Shown here: positions 34,271 through 43,245 of the stretch, in pieces | Layout of the letters: each line of letters starts with the position of its first letter | Position numbering within the stretch: position 1 is the first letter of the stretch | Assembly (NCBI RefSeq): GCF_004359525.2 | Contig: NZ_SCWC02000008.1 | Coordinates: 1-64,000 of the forward strand | Length of the DNA stretch: 64,000 bases | From: Macrococcus equipercicus | Lineage (GTDB): Bacteria > Bacillota > Bacilli > Staphylococcales > Staphylococcaceae | Direction: 5' to 3' | Made by a program: the position numbers and the translations under genes | The notes under the pieces: model-generated | What the model was told of the DNA's origin: nothing | What the model saw: the letters and a program-made list of their open reading frames with translations, nothing else | The model's database searches: none

Positions 34271-35710
34271 ATGGTCACAGAGCAGCTGTTTAATATACTG
34301 CTGGTCATCATGCTCGATTGTGCTGCCTCTGAAATGCTGAGGCTCGTTGATGCCGGTAAGAAGTATAATATCTTCAGCAGGATCAGTCGCTTTGATCAGT
34401 TGACTGATCCCTTCTTTTCTTGATGGTGATGACAGAACATGGTCGCTGTTATAACAGTCAGTTAAATGGTCAATCATCGTCGTCATGATAGTCTCGGGCT
34501 CGACATAGCCTACCTGCTCAGCTGCCAGCATCAGCTGATGGACGCCCGGCGGCAGCTGTTTGACGGTCAGCATAATCTTATCAAACCCTCGTAAGCCGAT
34601 GCCGGTCACCATGACATTCAAGTTTTTCTGTTGTCTTGCGGCATACTTCAGTGCGTTATGAATGGATTCATTGACGGCAACTGGCGTATGGGCGAAGTCG
34701 AGTATGAATTCATAGCCTTGAATGTCCAGCACTTCAAACCGGTGGACAGGCGGCTGCACTTCTCCCGCATATTTCAGCAGCTGATTAATAGGGAAGCCGA
34801 GTTTATGCAGCGCGAACACACTCGTTGAGATATTGATGTAATTATGTTCGCCGAAAAATGAAGGATAAAGGCGGTGCTGCTCGCTGCCGACCTTGAGATC
34901 GATGTAGTCATCGTGTAAGTTGAACTGATAATAAGTGTCTGCATTACTGGAAAAATGGAAAGGGCCTTGTGCAAGTGAATGATATTCTCGAGTATCCATA
35001 TTGACGATGTTATCCTTGCTTAACGCATCAAGCCGCAATTTGGCTTGAAGATAAGAGGCCATCGTCCCGTGATATTCAAGATGTTCCGGACTGAAATTAG
35101 TGAAAACTGCGAGGTCATTACTGATGAAATCTGTACGCTGCTGGTCGAGTGCGATAGAAGTCGCTTCATAAACAATATAGTCATACGCTTCTTCCGCGAA
35201 ATATTTGATGATCTCAGCCAGCTCGAAATACATCGGAGTTGTTTGAGTGGAATGATTAAAATCAAGCTTATGATAATGGCAGTCGAAAATACCAAGCGTG
35301 CCGATAATACCTGTCTTCTGGCCTGAACATGTCAGCAGTTTAGCGATCATATGGCTTGTTGTCGTTTTACCGTTAGTACCGGTCACGGCGATGAATTTCA
35401 GGCGGCTGATAGCGTCATCGTAAAGCAGACGGATCAGCTGATTGGCCACCGCCGCGAAGTCACTGACCACTACTACTGGAATGCTGCTTTCTGCTAAAGC
35501 TATGTCTGTAATGATAAGTGCCGGCTTTTTCGCGACCGCAAGTTCAGCGTAGTGAGCCGCCTGCTCAGAGGATTTCAGCATGAAGATACTTTCATTCGTG
35601 ATGTCCTGATACATTGATACGATGTGCGGCGTAAAGCCATCATCAGGCTTTAGATTGTTGCTTGTAATGATGTACTCTTCGATAGTTGCAAGCATGATAG
35701 GTATATTCAT
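34268..35710 (-). CDS. MurE-like Mur ligase paralogue with atypical substrate motif
   Basis: A 480-residue Mur ligase fold protein. The ATP loop is AVTGTNGKTTTSHMIAKLL, the centre has EATSIALDQQRTDF and FTNFSPEHLEYHGTM as in MurE, and FILDFAHTPVAVNESI is the conserved DYAHTP region. The substrate amino-acid motif DNPR of MurE (or the lysine variant) is replaced by SSPSRKEG, and the closing GKGHE is TGINEPQ. It may therefore use another acceptor or bind without catalysis. Start: ATG 35710, behind GGAGGG; the longer TTG frame overlaps this site. The canonical murE is presumably elsewhere. Confidence 0.8.
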   Translation of the reverse strand: MNIPIMLATIEEYIITSNNLKPDDGFTPHIVSMYQDITNESIFMLKSSEQAAHYAELAVAKKPALIITDIALAESSIPVVVVSDFAAVANQLIRLLYDDAISRLKFIAVTGTNGKTTTSHMIAKLLTCSGQKTGIIGTLGIFDCHYHKLDFNHSTQTTPMYFELAEIIKYFAEEAYDYIVYEATSIALDQQRTDFISNDLAVFTNFSPEHLEYHGTMASYLQAKLRLDALSKDNIVNMDTREYHSLAQGPFHFSSNADTYYQFNLHDDYIDLKVGSEQHRLYPSFFGEHNYINISTSVFALHKLGFPINQLLKYAGEVQPPVHRFEVLDIQGYEFILDFAHTPVAVNESIHNALKYAARQQKNLNVMVTGIGLRGFDKIMLTVKQLPPGVHQLMLAAEQVGYVEPETIMTTMIDHLTDCYNSDHVLSSPSRKEGISQLIKATDPAEDIILLTGINEPQHFRGSTIEHDDQQYIKQLLCDH

Positions 35711-36000
35711 ATAACCCTCCAAATTTATAGCATGGCATAAGGCACTGTTAAATCGACTTAGTATTTCAAGTATAAATTACTATTTAATAATATTATAGCT
35801 TATATAGACAGCTGTCAGATAATTTATATTTTCTGAATCCATTTTATATTTATAGTTTTTTATGATGGAGTATGCTACAGCTGAGTAAAAATCTGCTATT
35901 ACATTTTATTAAAATATAGTAAATATTGTAATATAAACTAAATGTAAACTGTTATAACTTAATCAATGTCCACTAATTATTAAAGGCAGGTGAACTGATT
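35711..36000. other. AT-rich intergenic region, 290 bases
   Basis: This separates the divergent Mur ligase and HhH-GPD genes. It is very AT-rich and should hold both promoters, but I see no palindrome or start that I can assign with confidence. Confidence 0.4.
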
Positions 36001-36636
36001 ATGCTGGAGACAACAGAATTATACCAATTACTGTATCACCATATGGGACCGCAAGGGTGGTGGCCGGCAGAAAGTGAAATTGAGATGATGCTCGGTGCCA
36101 TTCTCGTGCAGAACACCAACTGGAATAATGTCGTAAAGTCACTCGCTAATATCCGGCAGATGACAGCGTTTGATCGTTATAAACTTGCGGCACTCACTAC
36201 GGACGAAATAGCTGAGTTGATTCGTCCGAGCGGCTACTATAAGAACAAATCAAAAGCTGTGAAGACGCTGCTCGACTGGCTGGCACTATACGATTTTAAT
36301 TACAGGCAGCTGTCAGATGATTACGGCACTGATTTGAGGAATGAACTGCTGAAGCTTCATGGCATCGGTCCTGAGACAGCGGATGTTCTTCTTGTCTACT
36401 TGTTTCATCGAGTCGAATTCATTCCTGACAGCTATACGAGGCGGCTCTATGCCCGCCTCGGTTACAGCAATACTGACAGCTACAACAAGTTCAAACAAGA
36501 AGTCGTGCTGCCGGCTGACTTCACGTCAGAAGATGCCAAGGAATTTCATGGGCTACTTGATGAATTCGGCAAGAAATATTTATCCAGCAGGTCAAAAGAG
36601 CGAGAGCACTTTTTGACTGAATACTTTATAAATTAA
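36001..36636 (+). CDS. HhH-GPD base-excision DNA repair protein (endonuclease III domain)
   Basis: A 211-residue glycosylase-fold protein. EMMLGAILVQNTNWNNVVKSLANI begins the domain; LKLHGIGPETADVLLVYLFH is the helix-hairpin-helix that binds DNA, and FIPDSYTRRLYARLG carries the catalytic Asp in the expected place. The four-cysteine FeS cluster of classic Nth is absent. Similar small proteins occur across Firmicutes as endonuclease III domain proteins. It probably removes damaged bases; base preference is not known. ATG with GGCAGGTGA upstream. Confidence 0.88.
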   Translation: MLETTELYQLLYHHMGPQGWWPAESEIEMMLGAILVQNTNWNNVVKSLANIRQMTAFDRYKLAALTTDEIAELIRPSGYYKNKSKAVKTLLDWLALYDFNYRQLSDDYGTDLRNELLKLHGIGPETADVLLVYLFHRVEFIPDSYTRRLYARLGYSNTDSYNKFKQEVVLPADFTSEDAKEFHGLLDEFGKKYLSSRSKEREHFLTEYFIN

Positions 36637-36708
36637 TAAAAATTCCCTATTGATGAAACCAGGTGATATAAGCAGGCAGTGAAGTTCTCGACCGATTTGT
36701 GAGAGCTC

Positions 36709-36741
36709 AGCATCTTTACATTTTTGTAGAGATGCTTTTTC
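36709..36741 (+). terminator. Terminator upstream of brnQ
   Basis: AGCATCTTTACA pairs with TGTAGAGATGCT (one mismatch), followed by a T run. Confidence 0.7.
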
Positions 36742-36826
36742 GGTTTAAAGTGTGATTGACATTAATTTTTCGAAACATTATAATTTTTAGATAATTGTGT
36801 TCGCACTTAGTACTCAGGAGGAAGTC

Positions 36827-38122
36827 ATGAATAAAACAGTAGTTGTGTCAGGTTTAATGTTATTTTCACTATTTTTCGGGGCGGGTAATCTCATCTTTCC
36901 GCCGATGCTCGGGTACACAGCAGGTCAGCATCTCTGGATTGCGATGCTTGGCTTTGTAGTGACAGGTATACTGCTGCCGCTATTGACGGTCATTATCACC
37001 GCTTACTATGACGAGGGTGTAGAAGGTGCCGGTAATAAAGTTCACCCGGTATTCGGACTGATTTTTGCGATTGTCATCTACTTATCCATCGGAGCGTTAT
37101 ACGGCATTCCGAGAGCGGCGAATGTCGCCTACGAAATTGGTGTGAAAAGCATTTTCCCTGCTGCAGGTTATTGGCTGCTCATTGTTTTCTCGCTGCTGTT
37201 TTTTATCCTGGTCTATATCATCGCTTTGAATCCATCAAAGATGGCAGCGACACTCGGGAAAGTGCTGACACCTGTGCTGCTATTTGTCATCGCTTTACTC
37301 TCACTGTTTACGATAATGCATCCGGAACGCGCGCTGCAGCCTGCGCATGGTAAGTATATTCATGCGCCGTTTGTATCTGGATTACTTGAAGGCTACTTTA
37401 CGATGGATCTTGTCGCTGCGCTTGCGTTCTCGGTAGTAGTCGTCAATTCATTTAAATACGCAGGGATCACTGATAAGAAGCAGATTGTCATCAGTATTTT
37501 TAAGGCCGGTATCATTTCATCGTCACTGCTGCTGCTGATTTATTTGTCGCTTGCCTATATGGGCGGCACTTCAAGTGCTCATGCATTTAAAGACGGAACA
37601 GATATTTTAACGTATCAGTCACTCCGAAACTTCGGCAGCCTCGGTAACCTGCTGTTTGCTGCGATTGTACTGCTTGCCTGTCTGACAACTTGTATCGGGC
37701 TCGTCAATGCCTGTGCTGAGTTTTTCCATAAAATTTACGGCAAGATTTCTTATCAGCGATGGGCACTCATTTTTTCTGTCATGGGCTTCTGTTTTACGAC
37801 GCTTGGACTGGAGACAATATTAAGTCTTGCAGTGCCGCTGCTCATCTTTATCTATCCGGTGTCTATCGTTCTTGTCCTGCTGTCATGCGTCCAGGTCATC
37901 ATTAAAGGACGGTCGAAATATTTGTTCATCCTGCCGGCTGCGGTCACGCTGCTTTTTTCAGTGCTGCAGATTATCGCGGAGCAGGTCGGATGGTTTCATG
38001 GATTCTATAATATGCTGCCGCTCTCATCACTTGGGCTTGCCTGGCTTGTTCCCTTCATGATATTCAGCTTTATCGGATTTATAATGGACCGTGTAATTCC
38101 TGCATCGCGTGTTGCTGCATAA
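36827..38122 (+). CDS. brnQ: Branched-chain amino acid transport protein BrnQ
   Basis: A 431-residue transporter with about 12 membrane segments that takes up leucine, isoleucine and valine with a cation. The N-terminus VVSGLMLFSLFFGAGNLIFPPMLGYTAG is the LivCS signature, followed by LYGIPRAANVAYEIG and LDLVAALAFSVVVVNSF-type segments. Start: ATG 36827, with AGGAGGAAG upstream; the frame opens earlier without a ribosome site. Staphylococci carry several BrnQ copies and this may be one of them. A terminator follows at 38132-38165. Confidence 0.93.
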   Translation: MNKTVVVSGLMLFSLFFGAGNLIFPPMLGYTAGQHLWIAMLGFVVTGILLPLLTVIITAYYDEGVEGAGNKVHPVFGLIFAIVIYLSIGALYGIPRAANVAYEIGVKSIFPAAGYWLLIVFSLLFFILVYIIALNPSKMAATLGKVLTPVLLFVIALLSLFTIMHPERALQPAHGKYIHAPFVSGLLEGYFTMDLVAALAFSVVVVNSFKYAGITDKKQIVISIFKAGIISSSLLLLIYLSLAYMGGTSSAHAFKDGTDILTYQSLRNFGSLGNLLFAAIVLLACLTTCIGLVNACAEFFHKIYGKISYQRWALIFSVMGFCFTTLGLETILSLAVPLLIFIYPVSIVLVLLSCVQVIIKGRSKYLFILPAAVTLLFSVLQIIAEQVGWFHGFYNMLPLSSLGLAWLVPFMIFSFIGFIMDRVIPASRVAA

Positions 38123-38131
38123 AATTAATAT

Positions 38132-38165
38132 AAGCCCATCCAGCCGCAGCCGGATGGGCTTCTTG
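38132..38165 (+). terminator. Terminator after brnQ
   Basis: AAGCCCATCCAG faces CGGATGGGCTT and is followed by CTTGT, with a modest T tail. Confidence 0.8.
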
Positions 38166-38274
38166 TACTGTATAGGTATACAAAAATATGAAATTCGATT
38201 ACAAAATGTTTATTAATACCAAATAGAGGTTATGTATTAAAAGTACAACGACTATATTCTTAGGAGGTTACTTT

Positions 38275-39117
38275 ATGTTCTTACATGATAAACATTTACA
38301 GTTTGAAGCGAAACCGGTAAAACCAGATCCGTTAATGGCGAAGAAAGTTCAGGAGTTAATCGGTGGGCAATTTGGTGAGATGAGTGTAGCCATGCAGTAC
38401 TTGTTCCAGGGCTGGGGTGTAAGAAAAGGTAACGAAAAATATAAAGATTTATTACTTGATATTGGTACTGAGGAATTAGGACATATTGAGATGCTTGCAA
38501 CGATGGTCGGCCGTCTGCTGGAAGGTACGGACATTAAGCATCAGGAAGCGGCAGCGAAAGATCCGGTTGTCGGTTCAATTTTAGCTGGAATGAATCCGCA
38601 GCATGCGATTGTGTCCGGCTTAAATGCGCGTCCAGCTGACAGCGTCGGCAATCCATGGATGGGCAGCTATATTATTTCAAGTGGTAACCTGCTTGCAGAC
38701 TTCCGTGCGAACTTAAATGCGGAATCTCAAGGTAGAATCCAGGCAGTCCGCATTTATGAGATGGCTGATGATCCAGGTCTTAAAGATATGCTGGCAGTAC
38801 TGATTGCGCGTGACTCTTTCCATCAGAACTTATGGATGCAGGCCATTGCAGAACTTGAAGCGTCTGAAGGCAAAATTGTTCCTTCAACATTCGACCGTTC
38901 AAAAGAACGTACAGATATTGCCTTCTCATTGTATAACCATTCTGCAAGCTCAGAAGAAAGCAGCCTCGGTTCATGGGCAGGCGGCACAACTCCTGCCGGC
39001 GACGGCGAGTTCAATTACGTAGAAAAAATTCCTTTCGAAGGTGCAGTGCCAGAACTTGAGAACCCACCGGCATCACTGCATAATACATTACCACAGAACG
39101 ATAACAAAAAATTATAA
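38275..39117 (+). CDS. Manganese catalase
   Basis: A 280-residue di-manganese catalase that dismutates hydrogen peroxide in the cytoplasm. Four-helix bundle ligands are visible in GGQFGEMSVAMQYLFQGW (Glu) and GTEELGHIEMLATMV (Glu, His), then NLNAESQGRIQAVRIYEM (Glu) and LIARDSFHQNLWMQAI (His). The C-terminal tail is acidic and ends in NDNKKL. AGGAGG precedes the ATG. No PerR box is evident in the 150 bases upstream, in contrast to the pfeT-like gene. Confidence 0.94.
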   Translation: MFLHDKHLQFEAKPVKPDPLMAKKVQELIGGQFGEMSVAMQYLFQGWGVRKGNEKYKDLLLDIGTEELGHIEMLATMVGRLLEGTDIKHQEAAAKDPVVGSILAGMNPQHAIVSGLNARPADSVGNPWMGSYIISSGNLLADFRANLNAESQGRIQAVRIYEMADDPGLKDMLAVLIARDSFHQNLWMQAIAELEASEGKIVPSTFDRSKERTDIAFSLYNHSASSEESSLGSWAGGTTPAGDGEFNYVEKIPFEGAVPELENPPASLHNTLPQNDNKKL

Positions 39118-39126
39118 AATCAATGA

Positions 39127-39160
39127 GAACCATCCTGTTACTTCAGGATGGTTCTTTTTT
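39127..39160 (+). terminator. Terminator after Mn-catalase
   Basis: GAACCATCCTG pairs with CAGGATGGTTC and is followed by TTTTTT. Confidence 0.9.
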
Positions 39161-39251
39161 GTCTTGACGCATAGAAGAGTAGATGACAATTCCAAAGGGT
39201 TGATACTTCGAACGAGGCGATACTCCCATTAGTCATAAGTAAGAAATACCA

Positions 39252-39391
39252 ATAATTGCATCATCACTCTCAAAGTTGTGACGCAAAAACCGATAATTGC
39301 ATCATCACTCTCAAAGTTGTGACGCAAAAACCGATAATTGCATCATCACTCTCAAAGTTGTGACGCAAAAACCGATAATTGCATCATAACT
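39252..39391 (+). repeat. Tandem array, 41-bp unit, three copies plus a part
   Basis: Units start at 39252, 39293, 39334 and 39375, exactly 41 bases apart. The first three are identical; the fourth diverges after about 13 bases. Each unit holds an imperfect palindrome opening with TTGCATCA and closing with TGACGCAA. It lies between two terminators in a non-coding gap. There is no spacer variation, so this is not CRISPR. Confidence 0.92.
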
Positions 39392-39399
39392 CTTTAAAG

Positions 39400-39440
39400 A
39401 AGACGGTTGCTTTCCATAGAGAAAGCACCGTCTTTTTTAT
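39400..39440. terminator. Terminator after the 41-bp array
   Basis: AAGACGGTTGCTTTC pairs with GAAAGCACCGTCTT with a one-base bulge, followed by T residues; it can also serve the minus-strand transporter gene. Confidence 0.75.
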
Positions 39441-39455
39441 GTTAATCACTATTCA

Positions 39456-40409
39456 TTAAAACACTTCTATCAGAATAACGCCGATAATCATCAATAGAAT
39501 GCCGAGTAACTGAATGCCGGTGACAGAAGTTTTCTTCGCTCCGAGCAGACCGAACTGATCAATCATCATACTGCAGAGAATCTGGCCGAACAGTCCGACA
39601 ATGACGACAAGTCCTGTACCTACTATCGGTACGAGTGTCGCCATGCCGAGCACAAATATTGAACCGATCAGACCACCGGTAAGAATCCACCATGGCCGTC
39701 CTTGACCGAAAGCCAGTTTGACGTTAGGCAGCTTTCTCAAGCCGAGCGTGACTATCAGCAATAAGATGATCATTCCGACAGTAAAGGAAATGAAAGCAGC
39801 ATGAATCGGTGAATGAAGAACACTGCCGAGGTGACCGTTAATAGGGGCCTGCGTTGCCATCATCATCCCGGCAAGAATGCCGAACAACTGAAACGGCAGT
39901 TTACTGCCCTGCGTCTCAGCTGGCATACCGCGTTTTCTGCGGTTCAGCACATCCGGCAAAACAACGATACATATTAATCCGACGACAAGAATAAGAACAC
40001 CGACGCCGCGCATCAAAGTGAACGGCTGCTGAAGCGAGTTAAATAATCCGAAAGTATCAATCAGCATGCTGGCAATAATCTGCCCCATAATCGGCAGTAA
40101 TACAGTCTGGACACCACCAAGCTTAGGGAACAGCAGTATATTACCAGTCAGACCGATGACACCAAGCAATCCGCCTATCCACAGCCAGGCCGGTTCTTCC
40201 GTAACTAAAGACGCGGGAAACAGCAGAGTACCTTTAGTCAGTAACGTAGCAATGCCGAGAAAAGTCATCCCGACCGTGAATGAAATCAGTGAAGCGACAA
40301 AAGGCGAGAGGACATAGCTGCGTAACCTCGAATTCACAGCCGTCTGCACCGGAACGCCGATTCCGATCAGTAACGCAAATAATAAAAAGAACACAATAAA
40401 CCACTCCAA
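39456..40409 (-). CDS. DMT superfamily transporter, DUF606/YdcZ type
   Basis: A 317-residue membrane protein made of two related halves of five helices each. Each half carries the family signature: SPFVASLISFTVGM and SPIHAAFISFTVGM, GLTGNILLFPKLGG and GSIFVLGMATLVP, GQIIASMLIDTFGLF and GQILCSMMIDQFGLL. DUF606 proteins often exist as two separate half-size genes; here they are fused. The transport substrate is unknown. Transcribed singly; the convergent terminator is shared with the repeat region. Confidence 0.85.
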   Translation of the reverse strand: MEWFIVFFLLFALLIGIGVPVQTAVNSRLRSYVLSPFVASLISFTVGMTFLGIATLLTKGTLLFPASLVTEEPAWLWIGGLLGVIGLTGNILLFPKLGGVQTVLLPIMGQIIASMLIDTFGLFNSLQQPFTLMRGVGVLILVVGLICIVVLPDVLNRRKRGMPAETQGSKLPFQLFGILAGMMMATQAPINGHLGSVLHSPIHAAFISFTVGMIILLLIVTLGLRKLPNVKLAFGQGRPWWILTGGLIGSIFVLGMATLVPIVGTGLVVIVGLFGQILCSMMIDQFGLLGAKKTSVTGIQLLGILLMIIGVILIEVF

Positions 40410-40507
40410 TAATAAGGTATATCGTTATCATACACCTTTATAGAATGCTTTTAAAAAGAGAGAGTTTTCAAAAAAAGACATTATATCAAAGATATAATGC
40501 CTATTGA

Positions 40508-40879
40508 CTATAAGTACTGCTCAAACATAATCGTATGGCCATCTGGATCTTCAATGACAAAATGAGCGGGACCTGTCGTTTCATATTCAAAAGATTTGAC
40601 CGGTTCAATGCCTGCTGCACGAAGTTTTGCTTCAATCTCCCGGATATCCGGTGCATTTTGATTCTCCTGAAAGTCAGCATCCCATTTCGGATTGAATGTC
40701 AGTATATGACTGTCAAACATCCCTTGGAACAAACCGATCGTGCACTCACCATTTCTGACTACACACCATTTCTGGCTTAAGTCGCCCATAATCTGCTTGA
40801 AGCCGAGCTTCTTATAAAACTCCAGTGAAGCATTAATATCTTTTACTTCCAGACTTAACGAAAAGTTACCTAAATTCAT
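40508..40879 (-). CDS. VOC/glyoxalase family protein
   Basis: A 123-residue single VOC module. LSLEVKDINASLEFYKKLGFKQI opens it and GPAHFVIEDPDGHTIMFEQY closes it, with the metal-ligand Glu in the last strand. Such proteins act as isomerases, dioxygenases or antibiotic-binding proteins, usually as dimers. The sequence resembles general YP_-type VOC proteins rather than FosB or GloA. A hairpin (GACATTATATC with GATATAATGCC) lies at 40478-40501. Confidence 0.8.
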   Translation of the reverse strand: MNLGNFSLSLEVKDINASLEFYKKLGFKQIMGDLSQKWCVVRNGECTIGLFQGMFDSHILTFNPKWDADFQENQNAPDIREIEAKLRAAGIEPVKSFEYETTGPAHFVIEDPDGHTIMFEQYL

Positions 40880-41066
40880 GACTCAATCTCCTTTAGTATC
40901 AGCTATTACTATTAAAACATACATAGCACGGAAAATGGTCTAAGAAACTTGCAGCATCGCTCGGTTTCAGGAATAAAAGCTTGTCAGGCAGACACAGATA
41001 TTTTTAACAGTGACGGTTGAAAATCAAGAACACGAATATCGTTCACTGACAAAAACTATTTTTCTA

Positions 41067-41116
41067 ATATAGACACTTATCTATATTTCCTTTATTATAT
41101 AGACGAACATCTATAT
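41067..41116 (+). promoter_or_regulatory. Double ArsR operator
   Basis: ATATAGA-N6-TCTATAT occurs twice (41067-41086 and 41097-41116), exactly 30 bases apart and just before the arsR ribosome site. Two identical dyads suit two ArsR dimers on one face of the DNA. Arsenite would release the repressor. Confidence 0.85.
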
Positions 41117-41130
41117 TAAGGAGGAAGTAT

Positions 41131-41454
41131 ATGGACTACGAACGACTGTCCGCTGTGTTCAAAGTACTGTCAGACCGCAATAGGCTTGAGATTATTGATC
41201 TGTTGTCATGTGGTCCGCTCTGTGCATGTGATATTCTTAAACATTTCAATGTCACTCAGCCGACACTGTCTCATCATATGAAGCAGCTGAAAGATATGGA
41301 TATAGTGACTTCATGGAAAGAAGGCACGCGCGTGATGTATGCGCTGAACCGTGAGACGACGAATCGTACCATGCAGTTCATTGAGCAGTTATTTACTGAC
41401 AACACTCACTGTGTGTGCGACCAAATTACTAAAGAAAGTTGTTGTGAATCATGA
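41131..41454 (+). CDS. arsR: Arsenical resistance repressor ArsR
   Basis: A 107-residue winged-helix repressor. [21 protein letters not shown] is the dimer/first-helix region, [10 protein letters not shown] the metalloid-binding cysteine motif in helix 3, and [18 protein letters not shown] the recognition helix. The C-terminus has extra cysteines (CVCD, CCES). AGGAGG is upstream, and the stop overlaps the arsB start by four bases. Confidence 0.95.
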   Translation: MDYERLSAVFKVLSDRNRLEIIDLLSCGPLCACDILKHFNVTQPTLSHHMKQLKDMDIVTSWKEGTRVMYALNRETTNRTMQFIEQLFTDNTHCVCDQITKESCCES

Positions 41455-42740
41455 CCTGGATTGCTGTTCTTATATTTTTAATCACATTAACACTTGTCAT
41501 CTGGCAGCCGAAAGGTTTATCAATCGGTTATTCTGCAGTCGGTGGGGCGCTGCTTGCTTTACTATTCGGCGTCGTTGACTTCAATGACGTACTCGCTGTA
41601 ACTGGTATTGTCTGGAACGCGACGTTTACGTTTATCGCTGTCATTTTAATCTCTCTTATTCTAGATGAAATCGGCTTCTTTGAATGGGCGGCCCTGCATA
41701 TGACGCATCTGGCGCGGGGAAATTCATTTCTGATGTTCATCTACGTCTGTCTGCTCGGTGCAGTCGTCGCAGCATTTTTTGCGAATGACGGGGCGGCATT
41801 GATTTTGACGCCAATCGTGCTTGCGATGGTGCGTAATCTGAAGTTTGATGAGAAGATGGTCTTCCCGTTCATCATTGCTTCCGGTTTCATTGCGGATACG
41901 ACGAGTCTGCCGCTGATTGTCAGCAATCTTGTGAACATTGTATCTGCGGATTACTTCGATATCAGCTTTCTGGAATATGCCAAACATATGCTGCTGCCGA
42001 ATATTTTCAGTCTGCTCGCAAGTATCATCGTGTTATGGCTTTACTTCGGCAGACGCGTGCCGAGACACTATGATGAGACGCAGCTGCCGGCACCTGCCTC
42101 AGTGATCAAGGATAAGACACTGTTCACTATGTCATGGATTGTCCTCGGACTGCTGCTGATGGGTTATTTACTCAGCGACGTCATTCATGTCCCTGTGTCA
42201 CTCATCGCTGGAATCATCGCCTTAGTGTTCATTTTGTTTGCACGCCGAAGTGGTGCTGTGCATACTGCGAAAGTCATTAAAGGTGCACCGTGGGCTATCG
42301 TCTTCTTCTCTATCGGTATGTATGTCGTGATTTACGGCCTGAAAAACGTCGGTCTGACAAGCGTGCTTGCAAATCTGATTCATCACATCAGCCAGACCGG
42401 GTTGTTCGGTGCGGTGATGGGAATGGGATTCTTGTCAGCTGTGCTGTCATCCATTATGAACAATATGCCGACTGTGCTGATTGATTCTATTGCGATTCAT
42501 CAGGCGCAGACAGCAGGGGCCATCAAAGAAGCGCTCGTCTATGCCAATGTCATCGGCTGTGACCTTGGTCCAAAGATTACACCGATCGGCTCACTTGCGA
42601 CATTGTTATGGTTACATGTACTGCGTGGTAAAGGCGTCAAAATCTCATGGGGTACATACTTCAAGACAGGTATCGTCATCACGATTCCGGTGTTGTTCAT
42701 GACACTTGTCGGATTATATTTATCGATGCTATTAAATTAA
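41451..42740 (+). CDS. arsB: Arsenite efflux pump ArsB
   Basis: A 429-residue, 12-helix exporter of arsenite and antimonite. The N-terminus [28 protein letters not shown], the loop [18 protein letters not shown] and the second-half [13 protein letters not shown] and [21 protein letters not shown] are all family hallmarks. It overlaps arsR (ATGA) and is followed 14 bases later by arsC, so arsRBC is one operon like the staphylococcal plasmid pI258 set, here on the chromosome. Confidence 0.96.
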   Translation: MTWIAVLIFLITLTLVIWQPKGLSIGYSAVGGALLALLFGVVDFNDVLAVTGIVWNATFTFIAVILISLILDEIGFFEWAALHMTHLARGNSFLMFIYVCLLGAVVAAFFANDGAALILTPIVLAMVRNLKFDEKMVFPFIIASGFIADTTSLPLIVSNLVNIVSADYFDISFLEYAKHMLLPNIFSLLASIIVLWLYFGRRVPRHYDETQLPAPASVIKDKTLFTMSWIVLGLLLMGYLLSDVIHVPVSLIAGIIALVFILFARRSGAVHTAKVIKGAPWAIVFFSIGMYVVIYGLKNVGLTSVLANLIHHISQTGLFGAVMGMGFLSAVLSSIMNNMPTVLIDSIAIHQAQTAGAIKEALVYANVIGCDLGPKITPIGSLATLLWLHVLRGKGVKISWGTYFKTGIVITIPVLFMTLVGLYLSMLLN

Positions 42741-42753
42741 AAGGAGAATGACA

Positions 42754-43155
42754 ATGAAAAAGAATAAGACGATATATTTCTTATGTACGGGTAATTCATG
42801 CCGCAGTCAAATAGCAGAAGGATTCGGGAAAAAATATTTACCTGAATGGAACGTATACTCCGCAGGGATTGAAACGCACGGCGTCAATCCTAAAGCGATA
42901 GAGGCAATGAAAGAAGTAGGGATTGATATTACTGAGCAGACGTCAGATAAAATAGACAGTGAACTGTTGAACAGTGCTGACTTAGTCATCACACTTTGTG
43001 ATCATGCAAGAGACGTCTGCCCTGTGACACCGGCTCATGTGAAGACAGTGCACTGGGGATTCGACGATCCAGCCGGGCAGGACTGGTCAGTATTTCAGCG
43101 CGTCAGAGACGAAATTGGCACGCGTATTAAAGCATTCAGTGAGACTGGTGAGTAG
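42754..43155 (+). CDS. arsC: Thioredoxin-coupled arsenate reductase ArsC
   Basis: A 133-residue low-molecular-weight phosphatase-like reductase. The P-loop [13 protein letters not shown] holds the nucleophile Cys; the resolving pair lies in [13 protein letters not shown]. It turns arsenate into arsenite for ArsB. Start: the second ATG (42754), nine bases after AAAGGAG; the first ATG at 42748 is too close to that site. The length then equals the pI258-type enzyme. Confidence 0.95.
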   Translation: MKKNKTIYFLCTGNSCRSQIAEGFGKKYLPEWNVYSAGIETHGVNPKAIEAMKEVGIDITEQTSDKIDSELLNSADLVITLCDHARDVCPVTPAHVKTVHWGFDDPAGQDWSVFQRVRDEIGTRIKAFSETGE

Positions 43156-43161
43156 GTAAAT

Positions 43162-43196
43162 AAAATAAACCTGTAAATTTATTACAGGTTTATTTT
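43162..43196 (+). terminator. Terminator of arsRBC
   Basis: AAAATAAACCTGTAA pairs with TTACAGGTTTATTTT. Confidence 0.88.
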
Positions 43197-43245
43197 AACA
43201 GGAAAGGGTAAATACCGAGCGATATGTTTAGCGGGAGTTAATGAT

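Noticed and set aside
38123-38275. PerR box before the Mn-catalase gene
   Set aside because: Searched because of the perfect PerR box at the ATPase gene; no palindrome of that type is visible here.
39252-39391. CRISPR-like array
   Set aside because: Units are identical over their whole 41 bases with no variable spacers, and no cas genes are near. It is a simple tandem repeat.
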